Below, one piece after another: positions 33,789 through 42,056 of a DNA stretch of 64,000 bases (positions within the stretch are counted from its first letter, which is position 1; the number at the start of each line of letters is the position of its first letter). The position numbers and the translations under genes were made by a program. The stretch covers positions 62,001-126,000 of the forward strand of contig NZ_JAIGQB010000001.1 of the NCBI RefSeq assembly GCF_021083185.1, read 5' to 3'. The notes beneath the pieces were generated by a model that saw only the letters and a program-made list of their open reading frames with translations, had not been told where the DNA came from and searched no databases. This DNA comes from Nocardioides furvisabuli (GTDB lineage: Bacteria > Actinomycetota > Actinomycetes > Propionibacteriales > Nocardioidaceae).

Positions 33789-35165
33789 GTGAGCCTGCTC
33801 GACACCCACATCGGCTTCGTGGAGGCACTGCGCGCCGCGGGGCTGTCGGTCTCGCTCGCCGAGGGGCTCGACGCGATCAGCGCGCTGGAGCAGGTCAGCT
33901 GGCACGACCGCGAGACCGTGCGGGCGGCGTACGCCGCGACGCTGGTCAAGCGACAGCCGCAGCGGGTGACCTTCGACGCGGTCTTCGACATCTACTACCC
34001 GCGGCTCGTCGGCGACGGTGTCGCGCGCGAGCGCGACGGTGACGAGTCGGAGCCGGCTGCCGGTCCGCGCGACACCGGCCCTGACCTCGAGCGCTTCCGC
34101 GAGGCCCTCGCCGAGGCGCTGGCCTCCGGCGACCAGCAGACGTTGCAGGACCTTGCAGCGGAGGCGGTCGCACGCTTCGGGGCGATGCCCGGGCGTGGTC
34201 CGGGGCTGTCGAGCTGGTCGGCGTACACCTCCCTCCAGCGGGTCTCGCCCGCCGAGCTCGTGGACCGCCTCGTGCAGGGGCTGCTCGCCGAGGGTCTCGA
34301 TGCCGACCGGGCCCAGCGCACGGCTGGACGCCGCATCGGGGACTTCACGCGGATGGTGGAGGGCGACGCCCGTCGGCGCATCGCCGAGGAGAAGGGGCCC
34401 GAGCACGTCGCGGGCGTGACCGTGCGCCCGACGATCGACCGCCTCGACTTCACCGCCGCCCGGCGCAGCGACCTCGAGGAGATGCGACGCGAGGTCTACC
34501 CCCTTGCGCGCCGCCTGGCCGCGCGGCTCACCAAGGAGCAGCACGCCCGCCGTCGCGGCCCCCTCGACGTACGCCGCACCGTGCGCGCCTCGATCGCCAC
34601 CGGCGGGGTGCCGCTGACCACCCACCACCGTCCGCGGCGCCCGCACCGCACCGAGCTCGTGGTGCTGTGCGACGTCAGTGGGTCGGTCGCGAACTTCGCG
34701 CAGTTCACCCTGATGCTGGTCTTCGCGCTGCGGGAGGCCTTCAGCGGCGTGCGGGCCTTCACCTTCGTCGACGACGTGGCCGAGGTCAGCGACGTGTTCC
34801 GCCCCGGCGCCGACGTGGCCGAGGTGATGGAGTCACTGGCCGCGAGCATGTCGCAGGCCGCGATGTTCGGCCGCACCAACTACGGACGTGCGCTGACCCG
34901 CTTCGCCGAGGAGCACCCCGACGCGATCGGTCCGCGGTCGTCCCTGCTGGTCCTCGGCGACGGGCGCTCGAACTACAGCGACCTCGCGCTGCCCGTGCTC
35001 GCCGACCTCGCGGGACGGGCCCGGCACGCGTGGTGGCTCAACCCCGAGCACCCGCGGCACTGGGCCACCGGCGACAGCGCGGCCGACCAGTACGGCGCGA
35101 TCGTGCCGATGGTGGAGTGCCGCAACCTCGCCCAGCTCGGCGAGTTCGTGCACGCGATCGCGTGA
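33789..35165 (+). CDS. VWA-domain protein of the CoxE type
   Basis: 458 residues, CoxE-like. The C-terminal von Willebrand A domain (from about residue 280: TELVVLCDVSGSVANFAQF) has the DVSGS metal site, with NYGRAL and LLVLGDGRSNYSD supplying the remaining metal-site residues. The N-terminal half is charged and helical. It partners the upstream MoxR gene (six bases between). CoxE-CoxD pairs assist cofactor assembly in CO dehydrogenases; in actinobacteria many lack a nearby hydroxylase. GTG 33789 follows CGCG without a strong ribosome site, so translation may be coupled to the MoxR gene. Confidence 0.88.
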   Translation: MSLLDTHIGFVEALRAAGLSVSLAEGLDAISALEQVSWHDRETVRAAYAATLVKRQPQRVTFDAVFDIYYPRLVGDGVARERDGDESEPAAGPRDTGPDLERFREALAEALASGDQQTLQDLAAEAVARFGAMPGRGPGLSSWSAYTSLQRVSPAELVDRLVQGLLAEGLDADRAQRTAGRRIGDFTRMVEGDARRRIAEEKGPEHVAGVTVRPTIDRLDFTAARRSDLEEMRREVYPLARRLAARLTKEQHARRRGPLDVRRTVRASIATGGVPLTTHHRPRRPHRTELVVLCDVSGSVANFAQFTLMLVFALREAFSGVRAFTFVDDVAEVSDVFRPGADVAEVMESLAASMSQAAMFGRTNYGRALTRFAEEHPDAIGPRSSLLVLGDGRSNYSDLALPVLADLAGRARHAWWLNPEHPRHWATGDSAADQYGAIVPMVECRNLAQLGEFVHAIA

Positions 35166-35172
35166 GGGGCGC

Positions 35173-36495
35173 TCAGCCGGCGAGGTAGCCGAGTCCCTGG
35201 AGCCGGGAGATCTCGGCCCTGAGCTCGGGGTGCTGGGCGCTGTCGGCGGCACGGGCGCCGGCGACGTAGACGTGGGCGCCGGCGCGGTCGCCGCTGTCGA
35301 AGACCACCGTGAGGCGGTTGGTCGTGCGCGCGTTGATCAGCGAGCCGAGGAGTGCGACGGGGTCGGCCCGGTCCTCCAGGGAGAGCATGCGCACGGCGTC
35401 GGGGATCCGGGGCACCTGCGCCGACGGCGCGCCGGCGGTGACGACCTGGTCGACCACGAAGCGGGAGGAGACGAGGCTCGCCGCGATCTCGGCGGCGACG
35501 GTGCCGCCGGCGGCGGACCCGACGAGCATGACGCGCGCGTCGTCCTCGGTCACCGCCTTCTCGATCGCCCGCACGACCTGGCCGGCCGACGTGGTCGGGT
35601 CCGCGCCGACGAGGCGGAGCCGGCCGGACTCCGTGCCCAGCGAGCCGGGCAGGTAGGCGATGTAGCGGCCCGTGCCCACGCGCTGGACGCTGATCCGGCG
35701 GTCCTCGGCGACCAGGTTGGCCATCAGCTCCTCGAGGGAGTGCGGTGCCCCGGCGGCGTCCGTGCCCACCTCGGGCTCGGCCTCCTCGACCTCGACGAAG
35801 GAGCCTGCCGAGTCGCGGAATGCCGACACCGCGTCGGTCGGGAACGGGTCGACACCGATCGCCCGGAGGCCGCCGCGCGCAGCGGCCGCACCCTGGTCGG
35901 AGGACAGCACGCCCGCGGTGAGCAGCGAGCGCATGTGGAGGCCGTCGAGCAGGCCACCGCCACCCGACAGGTGCTCCATGAGGTCGGGGTTGCTCTCGGC
36001 GAGCTCGCTCAGGTAGGCGGTGACCCCGTCGCGGTCGAGCATGTCGCTCTCGATCAGGCCGGCGCTGACGATCGCGCCACCCAGCGCCACCTCGGGGGCG
36101 AGGTAGCCGATGGCGCGGCCGGCGATCGACCCGAGCGTCGTGTAGGCCGCCTGCTGGAGCTCGTCGATCCAGCGGTAGGTCAGCACCGTGGCGCGTACGA
36201 CGAGCGCGTCGGCGTCGAGCTCCACCGAGCGGGTGAGCAGCCCGTGCTTGCCCGTGGTGGCGGCCCGGACGTCCTCCTCGGCCCGGCCCCAGGTGGCGGG
36301 GGAGAGCGGACCGGAGTCGACGACGTCGTCGTCGCGCAGGATCTCCGCACCCAGGCGGGCCCGGGTGCGCATCTCGTTGCCGGAGGCGTCGAAGAGGTCG
36401 GCGAGCGCCAGCATCTGGTCGTACTTGTCCGCAGCGACGGCCGCCGAGGAGTCGTCGTCGGCGCTGTGGGTGCGGGGGATGTCGAGGTCACTCAT
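35173..36495 (-). CDS. T7SS-linked degenerate alpha/beta-hydrolase
   Basis: 440 residues, beginning with a helical part like the long T7SS-associated fold seen in WXG100-type helices, then an alpha/beta-hydrolase-like C-terminal half. The nucleophile elbow reads MLVGSAAGG (residues 323-331). The family pattern is LVGHSQGG, so the Ser nucleophile is Ala328 and the neighbouring His is Ser. The SLEDRADPVALL segment and a late HVYV fit the other parts of the fold. The C-terminal half therefore looks catalytically dead. ATG 36495 overlaps the EspG-like gene's end by 8 bases. Placed in a three-gene operon with an EspG-like and a WxG protein, it may be a structural or secreted factor of the secretion system. 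Confidence 0.7.
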   Translation of the reverse strand: MSDLDIPRTHSADDDSSAAVAADKYDQMLALADLFDASGNEMRTRARLGAEILRDDDVVDSGPLSPATWGRAEEDVRAATTGKHGLLTRSVELDADALVVRATVLTYRWIDELQQAAYTTLGSIAGRAIGYLAPEVALGGAIVSAGLIESDMLDRDGVTAYLSELAESNPDLMEHLSGGGGLLDGLHMRSLLTAGVLSSDQGAAAARGGLRAIGVDPFPTDAVSAFRDSAGSFVEVEEAEPEVGTDAAGAPHSLEELMANLVAEDRRISVQRVGTGRYIAYLPGSLGTESGRLRLVGADPTTSAGQVVRAIEKAVTEDDARVMLVGSAAGGTVAAEIAASLVSSRFVVDQVVTAGAPSAQVPRIPDAVRMLSLEDRADPVALLGSLINARTTNRLTVVFDSGDRAGAHVYVAGARAADSAQHPELRAEISRLQGLGYLAG

Positions 36496-37435
36496 CGGTG
36501 GGCTCCTCCCGGACCAGGACCTGCGCGAGCACGGGGGCGAGCTCGGTGGCGAGGGCGTCGGGGTCGACGCGGACGACCGAGACGCGCGCGCCGTCGTCGT
36601 GGCGGGGGGTGAGGGAGTGCCAGCCGTCCTTCAGCAGCACCCACGAGACCACGCCCACCGCGGTGGTGGCACGCTCGGACACCTCGGCGGCCAGGATGCG
36701 CAGCCGGCCGCGGCCCTCGGCGTGCACGGCGGAGACCGCGGCGGCCGCCTCGGCGTCACCGAGCTCGTCGCCGTCGGCCAGCACGGCACCGTCGGCATGG
36801 CCGACCAGCACCGGGACCAGGTCGGAGCGACCCGACCGCAGCGCCTCGCCGACCGAGTCGGCCAGCGCGTAGGGCACGTCGAGACGGGCCGGCACCTGCG
36901 AGCTGGTCAGCGGCAGGTCCTCGGGAACTGCGGTCACGCGCGCGAGCTCGGTGGTCCACTGCGTGACGGGGAACCACGCGAGCTCGAAGACGATGCCGTC
37001 GCAGGTCGACAGGCTCGCCACCGCGTCACCGGCCTGGCGGTGCCACGCCTTGACCTGGGTGGCACCGGCAGCGACGTCGATGTCGAGGGCGAGGCGCGGC
37101 GTCGCGAGCAGGCCGACCGCACCGAGCACGCCCGGGTCGGCGCCCTCGTCGGTGAGCAGGCCGCGTCGCCGGAGGGTGTCGTGCGGGTCGTGGAGGGTGC
37201 CCAGCGCGTCGGCGTACGCCGAGTCCTCGGCCGAGCCGCGGCTCTGGCCCAGGCGTCCCGAGAGCGAACCTGCGTCGGTGGCCTCCCCGGGGTGGAGGTC
37301 GAAGGGGAGCGGTGCCCCGCCGGCGAGCTCGGCGACCACGCGCAGCTCGGGGAGGGTCAGGGCGAGCCGTCGCGCGAGGCCGTCGAGGAAGCTCGCCGGC
37401 ACCGGGGGCGGGGTCGTGAGGTCGATGGTCACCAT
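36488..37435 (-). CDS. EspG-like T7SS chaperone candidate
   Basis: 315 residues. The fold pattern of beta-strand-rich halves with a conserved LRRRGLLTD segment, plus position beside a WxG-motif gene and a T7SS locus, fits the EspG family, cytosolic chaperones for secreted ESX substrates. In mycobacteria EspG recognises PE/PPE-type pairs; no PE/PPE gene is visible here, so its cargo may be the neighbouring WxG protein. ATG 37435 (MVTIDLTTPP) is close to the stop of that gene (1 base). The assignment is from context and general pattern, not a diagnostic motif. Confidence 0.55.
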   Translation of the reverse strand: MVTIDLTTPPPVPASFLDGLARRLALTLPELRVVAELAGGAPLPFDLHPGEATDAGSLSGRLGQSRGSAEDSAYADALGTLHDPHDTLRRRGLLTDEGADPGVLGAVGLLATPRLALDIDVAAGATQVKAWHRQAGDAVASLSTCDGIVFELAWFPVTQWTTELARVTAVPEDLPLTSSQVPARLDVPYALADSVGEALRSGRSDLVPVLVGHADGAVLADGDELGDAEAAAAVSAVHAEGRGRLRILAAEVSERATTAVGVVSWVLLKDGWHSLTPRHDDGARVSVVRVDPDALATELAPVLAQVLVREEPTDE

Positions 37436-37436
37436 G

Positions 37437-37859
37437 TCAGAGGCCCGGGAGGTCGACGGTCAGCCAGTCCCGGTGGCCGGACGGGGGAGGGTCGAAGGCG
37501 AGGAGCAGGGCCTCGGCGTCGTCGGGGGCAGTCGCCGGGTCGGCCTCGGCGGCGCGGGTGCGGGCGTCCTCGACGAGTGAGGTCGCCCTGTGCGCGCGGG
37601 TCTCGATCGCCTCCTTGAGGGAGTCGACCTCGACCAGGTGGCGGGCGAGCGAGTCGGCCGCGGTCTCGTGGTGGGCGGCGGCCGCGCGGAGGTGGTCGGC
37701 GCGGTCCTGGATGCGCTCGCGCATCGCGTCGGCGGCCTTGCCGTGCCACGGCACGGCCTCGGCCTGCGACACGAGGCGCTGGGCGAGGGCCCGGATGTCG
37801 CCGCTCTGCTCGCGCAGCTGCGCGACGCGCCTGCGGCCCGCGGCGGAGTCGCCGTACAT
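37437..37859 (-). CDS. WxG-motif ESX substrate-like protein
   Basis: 140 residues, helical hairpin type. The turn has a WHG triplet (residues 38-40, AVPWHGKAADAM), the WxG signature of WXG100 proteins, with heptad-like helices on both sides. The C-terminal 35 residues are Asp/Ala/Pro-rich and end DWLTVDLPGL; no clear YxxxD/E signal. ATG 37859 starts the three-gene minus-strand operon with EspG-like and hydrolase-like partners. It is longer than the 100-residue WXG proteins at 47.7-48.3 kb, so probably a separate effector or partner. Confidence 0.65.
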   Translation of the reverse strand: MYGDSAAGRRRVAQLREQSGDIRALAQRLVSQAEAVPWHGKAADAMRERIQDRADHLRAAAAHHETAADSLARHLVEVDSLKEAIETRAHRATSLVEDARTRAAEADPATAPDDAEALLLAFDPPPSGHRDWLTVDLPGL

Positions 37860-38046
37860 CGATCACACCCTTTCGTCGGGGGACGACTACCCGGGAGGCG
37901 GCCCGCCCAAACGTTCCCACGTGGACGAGGAGGCATTCTGGCACCGCGCGAGGGCGCTGGGACGCGGCCCGTCGGACCGGTTCCGGCCGATAGGATCGGG
38001 CGCAGGCCCGACCTGCCTCCCGCCGGACCCCGTGACTGAGGTGTGC

Positions 38047-39564
38047 ATGACCTTCGACGTCCACCAGCTCGACGTGTTCGTGCTGGTCGGCGCGGTCGTG
38101 ACGTTGGCGGCGATCCTCGCGGTGCGGGTCTCGGCCGGCGTGGGCCTGCCGTCGCTGCTGATCTACCTGCTGATCGGCGTCGTGCTGGGCGAGGGGGGAC
38201 CCTTCGGGATCCCCTTCGACGACGCGCAGCTCGCGCACGCGCTCGGGTTCGGGGCCCTGGCGGTGATCCTGGCCGAGGGCGGTCTCACCACGGACTGGAG
38301 ACAGGTGCGCCCGAGCATCCGCCTCGGGCTGTCGCTGGCGACCGTCGGGATCGCGGTGTCGGTCGCGGTCGTGGCCGTCGCCACCCACTACCTCCTCGGC
38401 CTGCCGTGGGAGCTGGCCGTCCTGCTCGGTGCGATCTGCTCGCCCACCGACGCAGCGGCGGTGTTCTCCGTGCTCCGGGCACTCCCCCTGCCCAAGCGGC
38501 TGACCGGCGCGCTCGAGGCGGAGTCCGGCCTCAACGACGCCCCGACCGTCGTGCTCGTCGGCATCATCTCGACCGGCGCGGTCGGCGAGGCCGGGCTGGC
38601 CGAGACGGCGGGCATCATCGCCTTCGAGCTCAGCGTCGGCGGGCTCGTGGGGGTGGTCTGCGGGGTGGCGGGCGCGTGGCTGATGCGGCGGGTGGCGCTG
38701 CCGTCCTCGGGCCTCTACCCGCTGGCCGTGCTGTGCCTGGCGTTCACGGCGTACGGCGTCTCGTCCGCGCTGCACGCCTCCGGCTTCGCCGCGATCTACG
38801 TCGCCGCCCTCATCCTCGGCAACAGCGAGCTCCCGCACCGCGTCGCGACGCGCTCCTTCGCCGAGGGCGTCGCGTGGCTCGCCCAGATCGGCCTGTTCGT
38901 GATGCTGGGCCTGCTGCTCTCCCCCTCGCGCATCGACCTCGACACGGTCGTCCAGGCGCTCGTCACCGGGCTCGTGCTCACGCTGGTCGCGAGACCCCTG
39001 TCGGTGCTCGTCAGCAGCATCGCGCAGCCGATGGCCCCGCGCGACCTGGCCTTCATCTCCTGGGCCGGGCTGCGCGGTGCGGTGCCGATCGTGCTCGCCA
39101 CCATCCCGCTCTCCGAGGGCGTCGACGGCGCCGACGACCTCTTCGACATCGTCTTCGTGATGGTCGTGGTCTACACGCTGCTCACCGGCCCGACGCTGCC
39201 GTGGGTGGCGCGCCGCCTGCGGGTCGCGCGACGCTCCGAGCCGCGCGGCCTCGACGTCGAGGCAGCCCCGCTCGACCGGGTGGACGCCGACCTGCTCCAG
39301 GTGAGCATCGCGCCCACGTCGAAGATGCACGGCGTCGAGGTCGGGGAGCTGCGGCTGCCCCCGGGGGCGTCGGTCTCGCTGGTGATCCGCAGCGGCGACG
39401 TGCTGGTGCCGGAGCTGCGTACGGTCCTGCGCCACGGCGACGACCTCGTGGTCGTCACGCCACGGAAGCTGCGCGAGGCCACCGAGGCGCGGATGCGGCA
39501 GGTCTCGGCGAACGGGCGGCTCGCGCAGTGGCTCGGTGACCCCTCGCGGCGCGAGCGCGACTGA
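38047..39564 (+). CDS. CPA1-type K+(Na+)/H+ antiporter with TrkA_C domain
   Basis: Cation/proton antiporter, about 505 residues: roughly twelve membrane helices followed by a C-terminal TrkA_C-type regulatory domain (RVDADLLQVSIAP to HGDDLVVVTPRKLREA). The membrane domain shows GVVLGEGGPFGIPFD, ICSPTDAAAVFSVLR (the conserved SPTD/A region with the ion-binding Asp) and AESGLNDAPTVVLVG (the ND motif). Resembles CvrA/NhaP2-type potassium exchangers. ATG 38047 is preceded by GAGGTGTGC. It sits between the two T7SS arms on the opposite strand and is probably not functionally tied to them. Confidence 0.9.
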   Translation: MTFDVHQLDVFVLVGAVVTLAAILAVRVSAGVGLPSLLIYLLIGVVLGEGGPFGIPFDDAQLAHALGFGALAVILAEGGLTTDWRQVRPSIRLGLSLATVGIAVSVAVVAVATHYLLGLPWELAVLLGAICSPTDAAAVFSVLRALPLPKRLTGALEAESGLNDAPTVVLVGIISTGAVGEAGLAETAGIIAFELSVGGLVGVVCGVAGAWLMRRVALPSSGLYPLAVLCLAFTAYGVSSALHASGFAAIYVAALILGNSELPHRVATRSFAEGVAWLAQIGLFVMLGLLLSPSRIDLDTVVQALVTGLVLTLVARPLSVLVSSIAQPMAPRDLAFISWAGLRGAVPIVLATIPLSEGVDGADDLFDIVFVMVVVYTLLTGPTLPWVARRLRVARRSEPRGLDVEAAPLDRVDADLLQVSIAPTSKMHGVEVGELRLPPGASVSLVIRSGDVLVPELRTVLRHGDDLVVVTPRKLREATEARMRQVSANGRLAQWLGDPSRRERD

Positions 39565-39572
39565 GGCCGGGG

Positions 39573-40076
39573 CTACTCCGAGCCGGTGGCGCGGCAGTAG
39601 GTGGCGTCCGCCTTGGCGACCACGGACTCGACCTGCTTCTTGCGCAGCGACTGGAACTCCTCGCCGACCACGACGACGACGCCCGGGCCCAGTGCGTCAC
39701 CCTCCACGACCTGGGCTCGCCTGAACTGCCGCTTGACGAGCAGGACCGCCGGGTTCTTGGGCTCGCTCGCCCAGATCTGGGTGGTCGTCGCCGGCAGCGG
39801 CGAGTCGCCGACGTCACCCTCGACGAAGCCGCGCTCCGCGAGCTGGGCGCTGGTCGCTCCGGCCAGACCGCTGCGTCCGCTGCCGTTGAAGACGCTGACC
39901 ACGACCTGGTCGCGGCGCACCTCGGAACCGGCGGCGACCGTGGTGTCCTCGCAGATGGCGACCGGCTCCTCCTGCGGGAGCGGCTCGGTCAGCGCGGCCC
40001 AGCCCCACAGCGCGGCGACGACCACCAGCAGGGCCAGCGCGCCGAGGGTGAGCGCGGACTTCACGGCACCCGTCAT
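39573..40076 (-). CDS. membrane-anchored LytR_C-domain protein
   Basis: About 167 residues. One N-terminal membrane anchor (about 7-28) is followed by an extracellular LytR_C domain: VVVSVFNGSGRSGLAGATSA is its hallmark. It probably helps cell-wall polymer attachment or recognition; here it is a stand-alone domain without the LytR-CpsA-Psr catalytic part. ATG 40076 overlaps the stop of the upstream 102-residue gene (TGATG). The pair order small protein - LytR_C is common in actinobacteria. Confidence 0.85.
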   Translation of the reverse strand: MTGAVKSALTLGALALLVVVAALWGWAALTEPLPQEEPVAICEDTTVAAGSEVRRDQVVVSVFNGSGRSGLAGATSAQLAERGFVEGDVGDSPLPATTTQIWASEPKNPAVLLVKRQFRRAQVVEGDALGPGVVVVVGEEFQSLRKKQVESVVAKADATYCRATGSE

Positions 40077-40384
40077 CAGCCGTCCGCCAGGTGGACGCGG
40101 GCGTGCAGCACGCTGCGCTGCTGGAGCGCGGCGCGCAGGGCGCGGTGGAGGCCGTCCTCGAGGTAGAGGTCGCCCTGCCACTGCACGACGTGGGCGAAGA
40201 GGTCGCCGTAGAACGTGGAGTCCTCGTCGAGGAGGGTGTCGAGCCGCAGGGTGTCCTTGGTGGTCACCAGCTCGTCGAGGCGCACCTGGCGCGGGGGCAG
40301 GTCCGCCCAGCCGCGCGAGTCGAGCCCGTGGTCGGGGTAGGGCCGGCCGTCGCCCACCCGCTTGAAGATCACGCCCGTGATCAT
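40076..40384 (-). CDS. conserved 102-residue actinobacterial protein
   Basis: 102 residues, not assigned a function. It has a strongly patterned central part (PRQVRLDELVTTKDTLRLD, LLDEDSTFYGDLFAHVVQW, DGLHRALRAALQQR). ATG 40384 (MITGVIFKRVGDGRPYP) is chosen as the conserved start; its stop overlaps the LytR_C gene. Members are sometimes named as antitoxins, which I could not confirm: there is no toxin gene beside it. Coupling to a cell-wall-linked protein suggests a role in the same process. Confidence 0.75.
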   Translation of the reverse strand: MITGVIFKRVGDGRPYPDHGLDSRGWADLPPRQVRLDELVTTKDTLRLDTLLDEDSTFYGDLFAHVVQWQGDLYLEDGLHRALRAALQQRSVLHARVHLADG

Positions 40385-40440
40385 AACGACGCCCCTCTCG
40401 GGCCCCGCGCCGCTCCGTCCGGCGCGGCTAGGCTCGCGCC

Positions 40441-42033
40441 ATGAGTGAGACTCCCGAGGCAGCGCAGCAGGCTCCCGCCGACCCGATCTCGGCCGCCGTC
40501 GCGCCGGGCTACGACTTCGAGGGCCCGGCACTCGAGCTCGGTGGCCTGATGCTCGACGCGGACACGCTCGGCGACGTGCCGATCAGGATCCCGCTGGCGA
40601 TGCTCAACCGGCACGGCCTGGTGGCCGGGGCGACCGGCACCGGCAAGACGAAGACCCTCCAGCTGCTGGCCGAGCAGCTCAGCACCCAGGGCGTGCCGGT
40701 CTTCGCCGCCGACATCAAGGGCGACCTCTCCGGTCTCAGCCAGCCGGGCGAGAGCAGCGAGAAGCTCACCGCGCGTACGGCGAGCGTGGGCCAGCAGTGG
40801 ACGGCGACGGGCTTCCCGACCGAGTTCTACGCCATCGGCGGCCAGGGCATCGGCGTACCGGTGCGGGTCACGATGAGTGCCTTCGGCCCGACCCTGCTGG
40901 CCAAGGTGCTCGGCCTCAACGAGACGCAGGAGTCCTCACTCGGGCTCGTCTTCTACTACTGCGACTCCCACGGCCTGCCGCTGCTCGACCTCGCCGACCT
41001 GCGCGCCGTCCTGCAGTACCTCACCGGCGACCCGGCCGGGAAGGCCGAGCTCAAGACCATCGGGGGGCTCTCGCCGCAGACCGCCGGCGTCATCCTGCGC
41101 GAGCTGGTCTCCTTCGAGGCCCAGGGCGCCGACGTGTTCTTCGGAGAGCCGGAGTTCGAGACCAAGGAGTTCCTCCGCACCACCGACGACGGCCGCGGTG
41201 TCATCAGCCTGCTCGAGCTGCCGAACCTGCAGGACCGGCCCGCGGTCTTCTCCACCTTCCTGATGTGGCTGCTCGCCGACCTCTTCCACGACCTCCCCGA
41301 GGAGGGCGACCTCGACAAGCCCAAGCTGGTCTTCTTCTTCGACGAGGCGCACCTGCTCTTCAAGGACGCCTCCGACGCCTTCCTCGACCAGATCGCGCAG
41401 ACCGTGCGGCTGATCAGGTCGAAGGGAGTCGGTGTCTTCTTCGTGACGCAGTCGCCGACCGACGTCCCCGACGAGGTGCTCGGCCAGCTCGGCTCGCGCG
41501 TGCAGCACCAGCTCCGCGCGCACACGCCCAACGACGCCAAGGCACTGAAGGCGACCGTCAACACCTATCCCACCAGCGCCTACGACGACCTCGGCGAGGT
41601 CATCATGTCGCTCGGCATCGGCGAGGCCGTCGTGACCGTGATGAACGAGCGCGGCGCCCCGACGCCGGTCGCCTGGACGCGGCTGCGCGCGCCGGAGTCG
41701 CTGATGGACGCCGCCGAGACCTCCGCGATGGAGGCCGCGGTGGCGGCATCCCCGCTCGCCCCGAAGTACGCCGAGGCGATCGACCGCGAGTCCGCGCGCG
41801 AGCTGCTGGCCAAGAAGCTCGAGGAGGGCGCTCGCAAGGCGGCCGAGGACGCCCGGGTGGAGGAAATGGCCCGCGAGCAGCGCCACGAGCGGGTGAGCAA
41901 GAAGTCCTCCAAGCCCGCGCCGGAGGAGGACTCCATGATGGAGAGCGTCGTGAAGTCGCCGGTGTTCAAGGACTTCATGCGCACCGCAGCACGCGAGATC
42001 GCCCGGGGGATGTTCGGCTCCGGTCGCCGCTGA
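40441..42033 (+). CDS. HerA-like DUF853 ATPase
   Basis: 530 residues, HerA/FtsK-type ATPase of the DUF853 family. Walker A GATGTGKTKTLQLLAEQL at about 60-77, Walker B LVFFFDEAHLLF, and arginine-finger-type QTVRLIRSKGVGVFFVTQSP. The C-terminal part is a Glu/Lys-rich helix linker (ARELLAKKLEEGARKA) followed by a short conserved end. No NurA-type nuclease is near. It is divergent from the 102-residue gene with 56 bases between, and convergent with eccC. Probably a DNA- or membrane-associated motor of unknown role. Confidence 0.88.
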   Translation: MSETPEAAQQAPADPISAAVAPGYDFEGPALELGGLMLDADTLGDVPIRIPLAMLNRHGLVAGATGTGKTKTLQLLAEQLSTQGVPVFAADIKGDLSGLSQPGESSEKLTARTASVGQQWTATGFPTEFYAIGGQGIGVPVRVTMSAFGPTLLAKVLGLNETQESSLGLVFYYCDSHGLPLLDLADLRAVLQYLTGDPAGKAELKTIGGLSPQTAGVILRELVSFEAQGADVFFGEPEFETKEFLRTTDDGRGVISLLELPNLQDRPAVFSTFLMWLLADLFHDLPEEGDLDKPKLVFFFDEAHLLFKDASDAFLDQIAQTVRLIRSKGVGVFFVTQSPTDVPDEVLGQLGSRVQHQLRAHTPNDAKALKATVNTYPTSAYDDLGEVIMSLGIGEAVVTVMNERGAPTPVAWTRLRAPESLMDAAETSAMEAAVAASPLAPKYAEAIDRESARELLAKKLEEGARKAAEDARVEEMAREQRHERVSKKSSKPAPEEDSMMESVVKSPVFKDFMRTAAREIARGMFGSGRR

Positions 42034-42056
42034 GGGTTCCCGGGCGCCACCCGGCG

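Noticed and set aside
40076-40384. antitoxin of a toxin-antitoxin pair
   Set aside because: No toxin gene lies beside it; it is coupled to a LytR_C cell-envelope gene instead.
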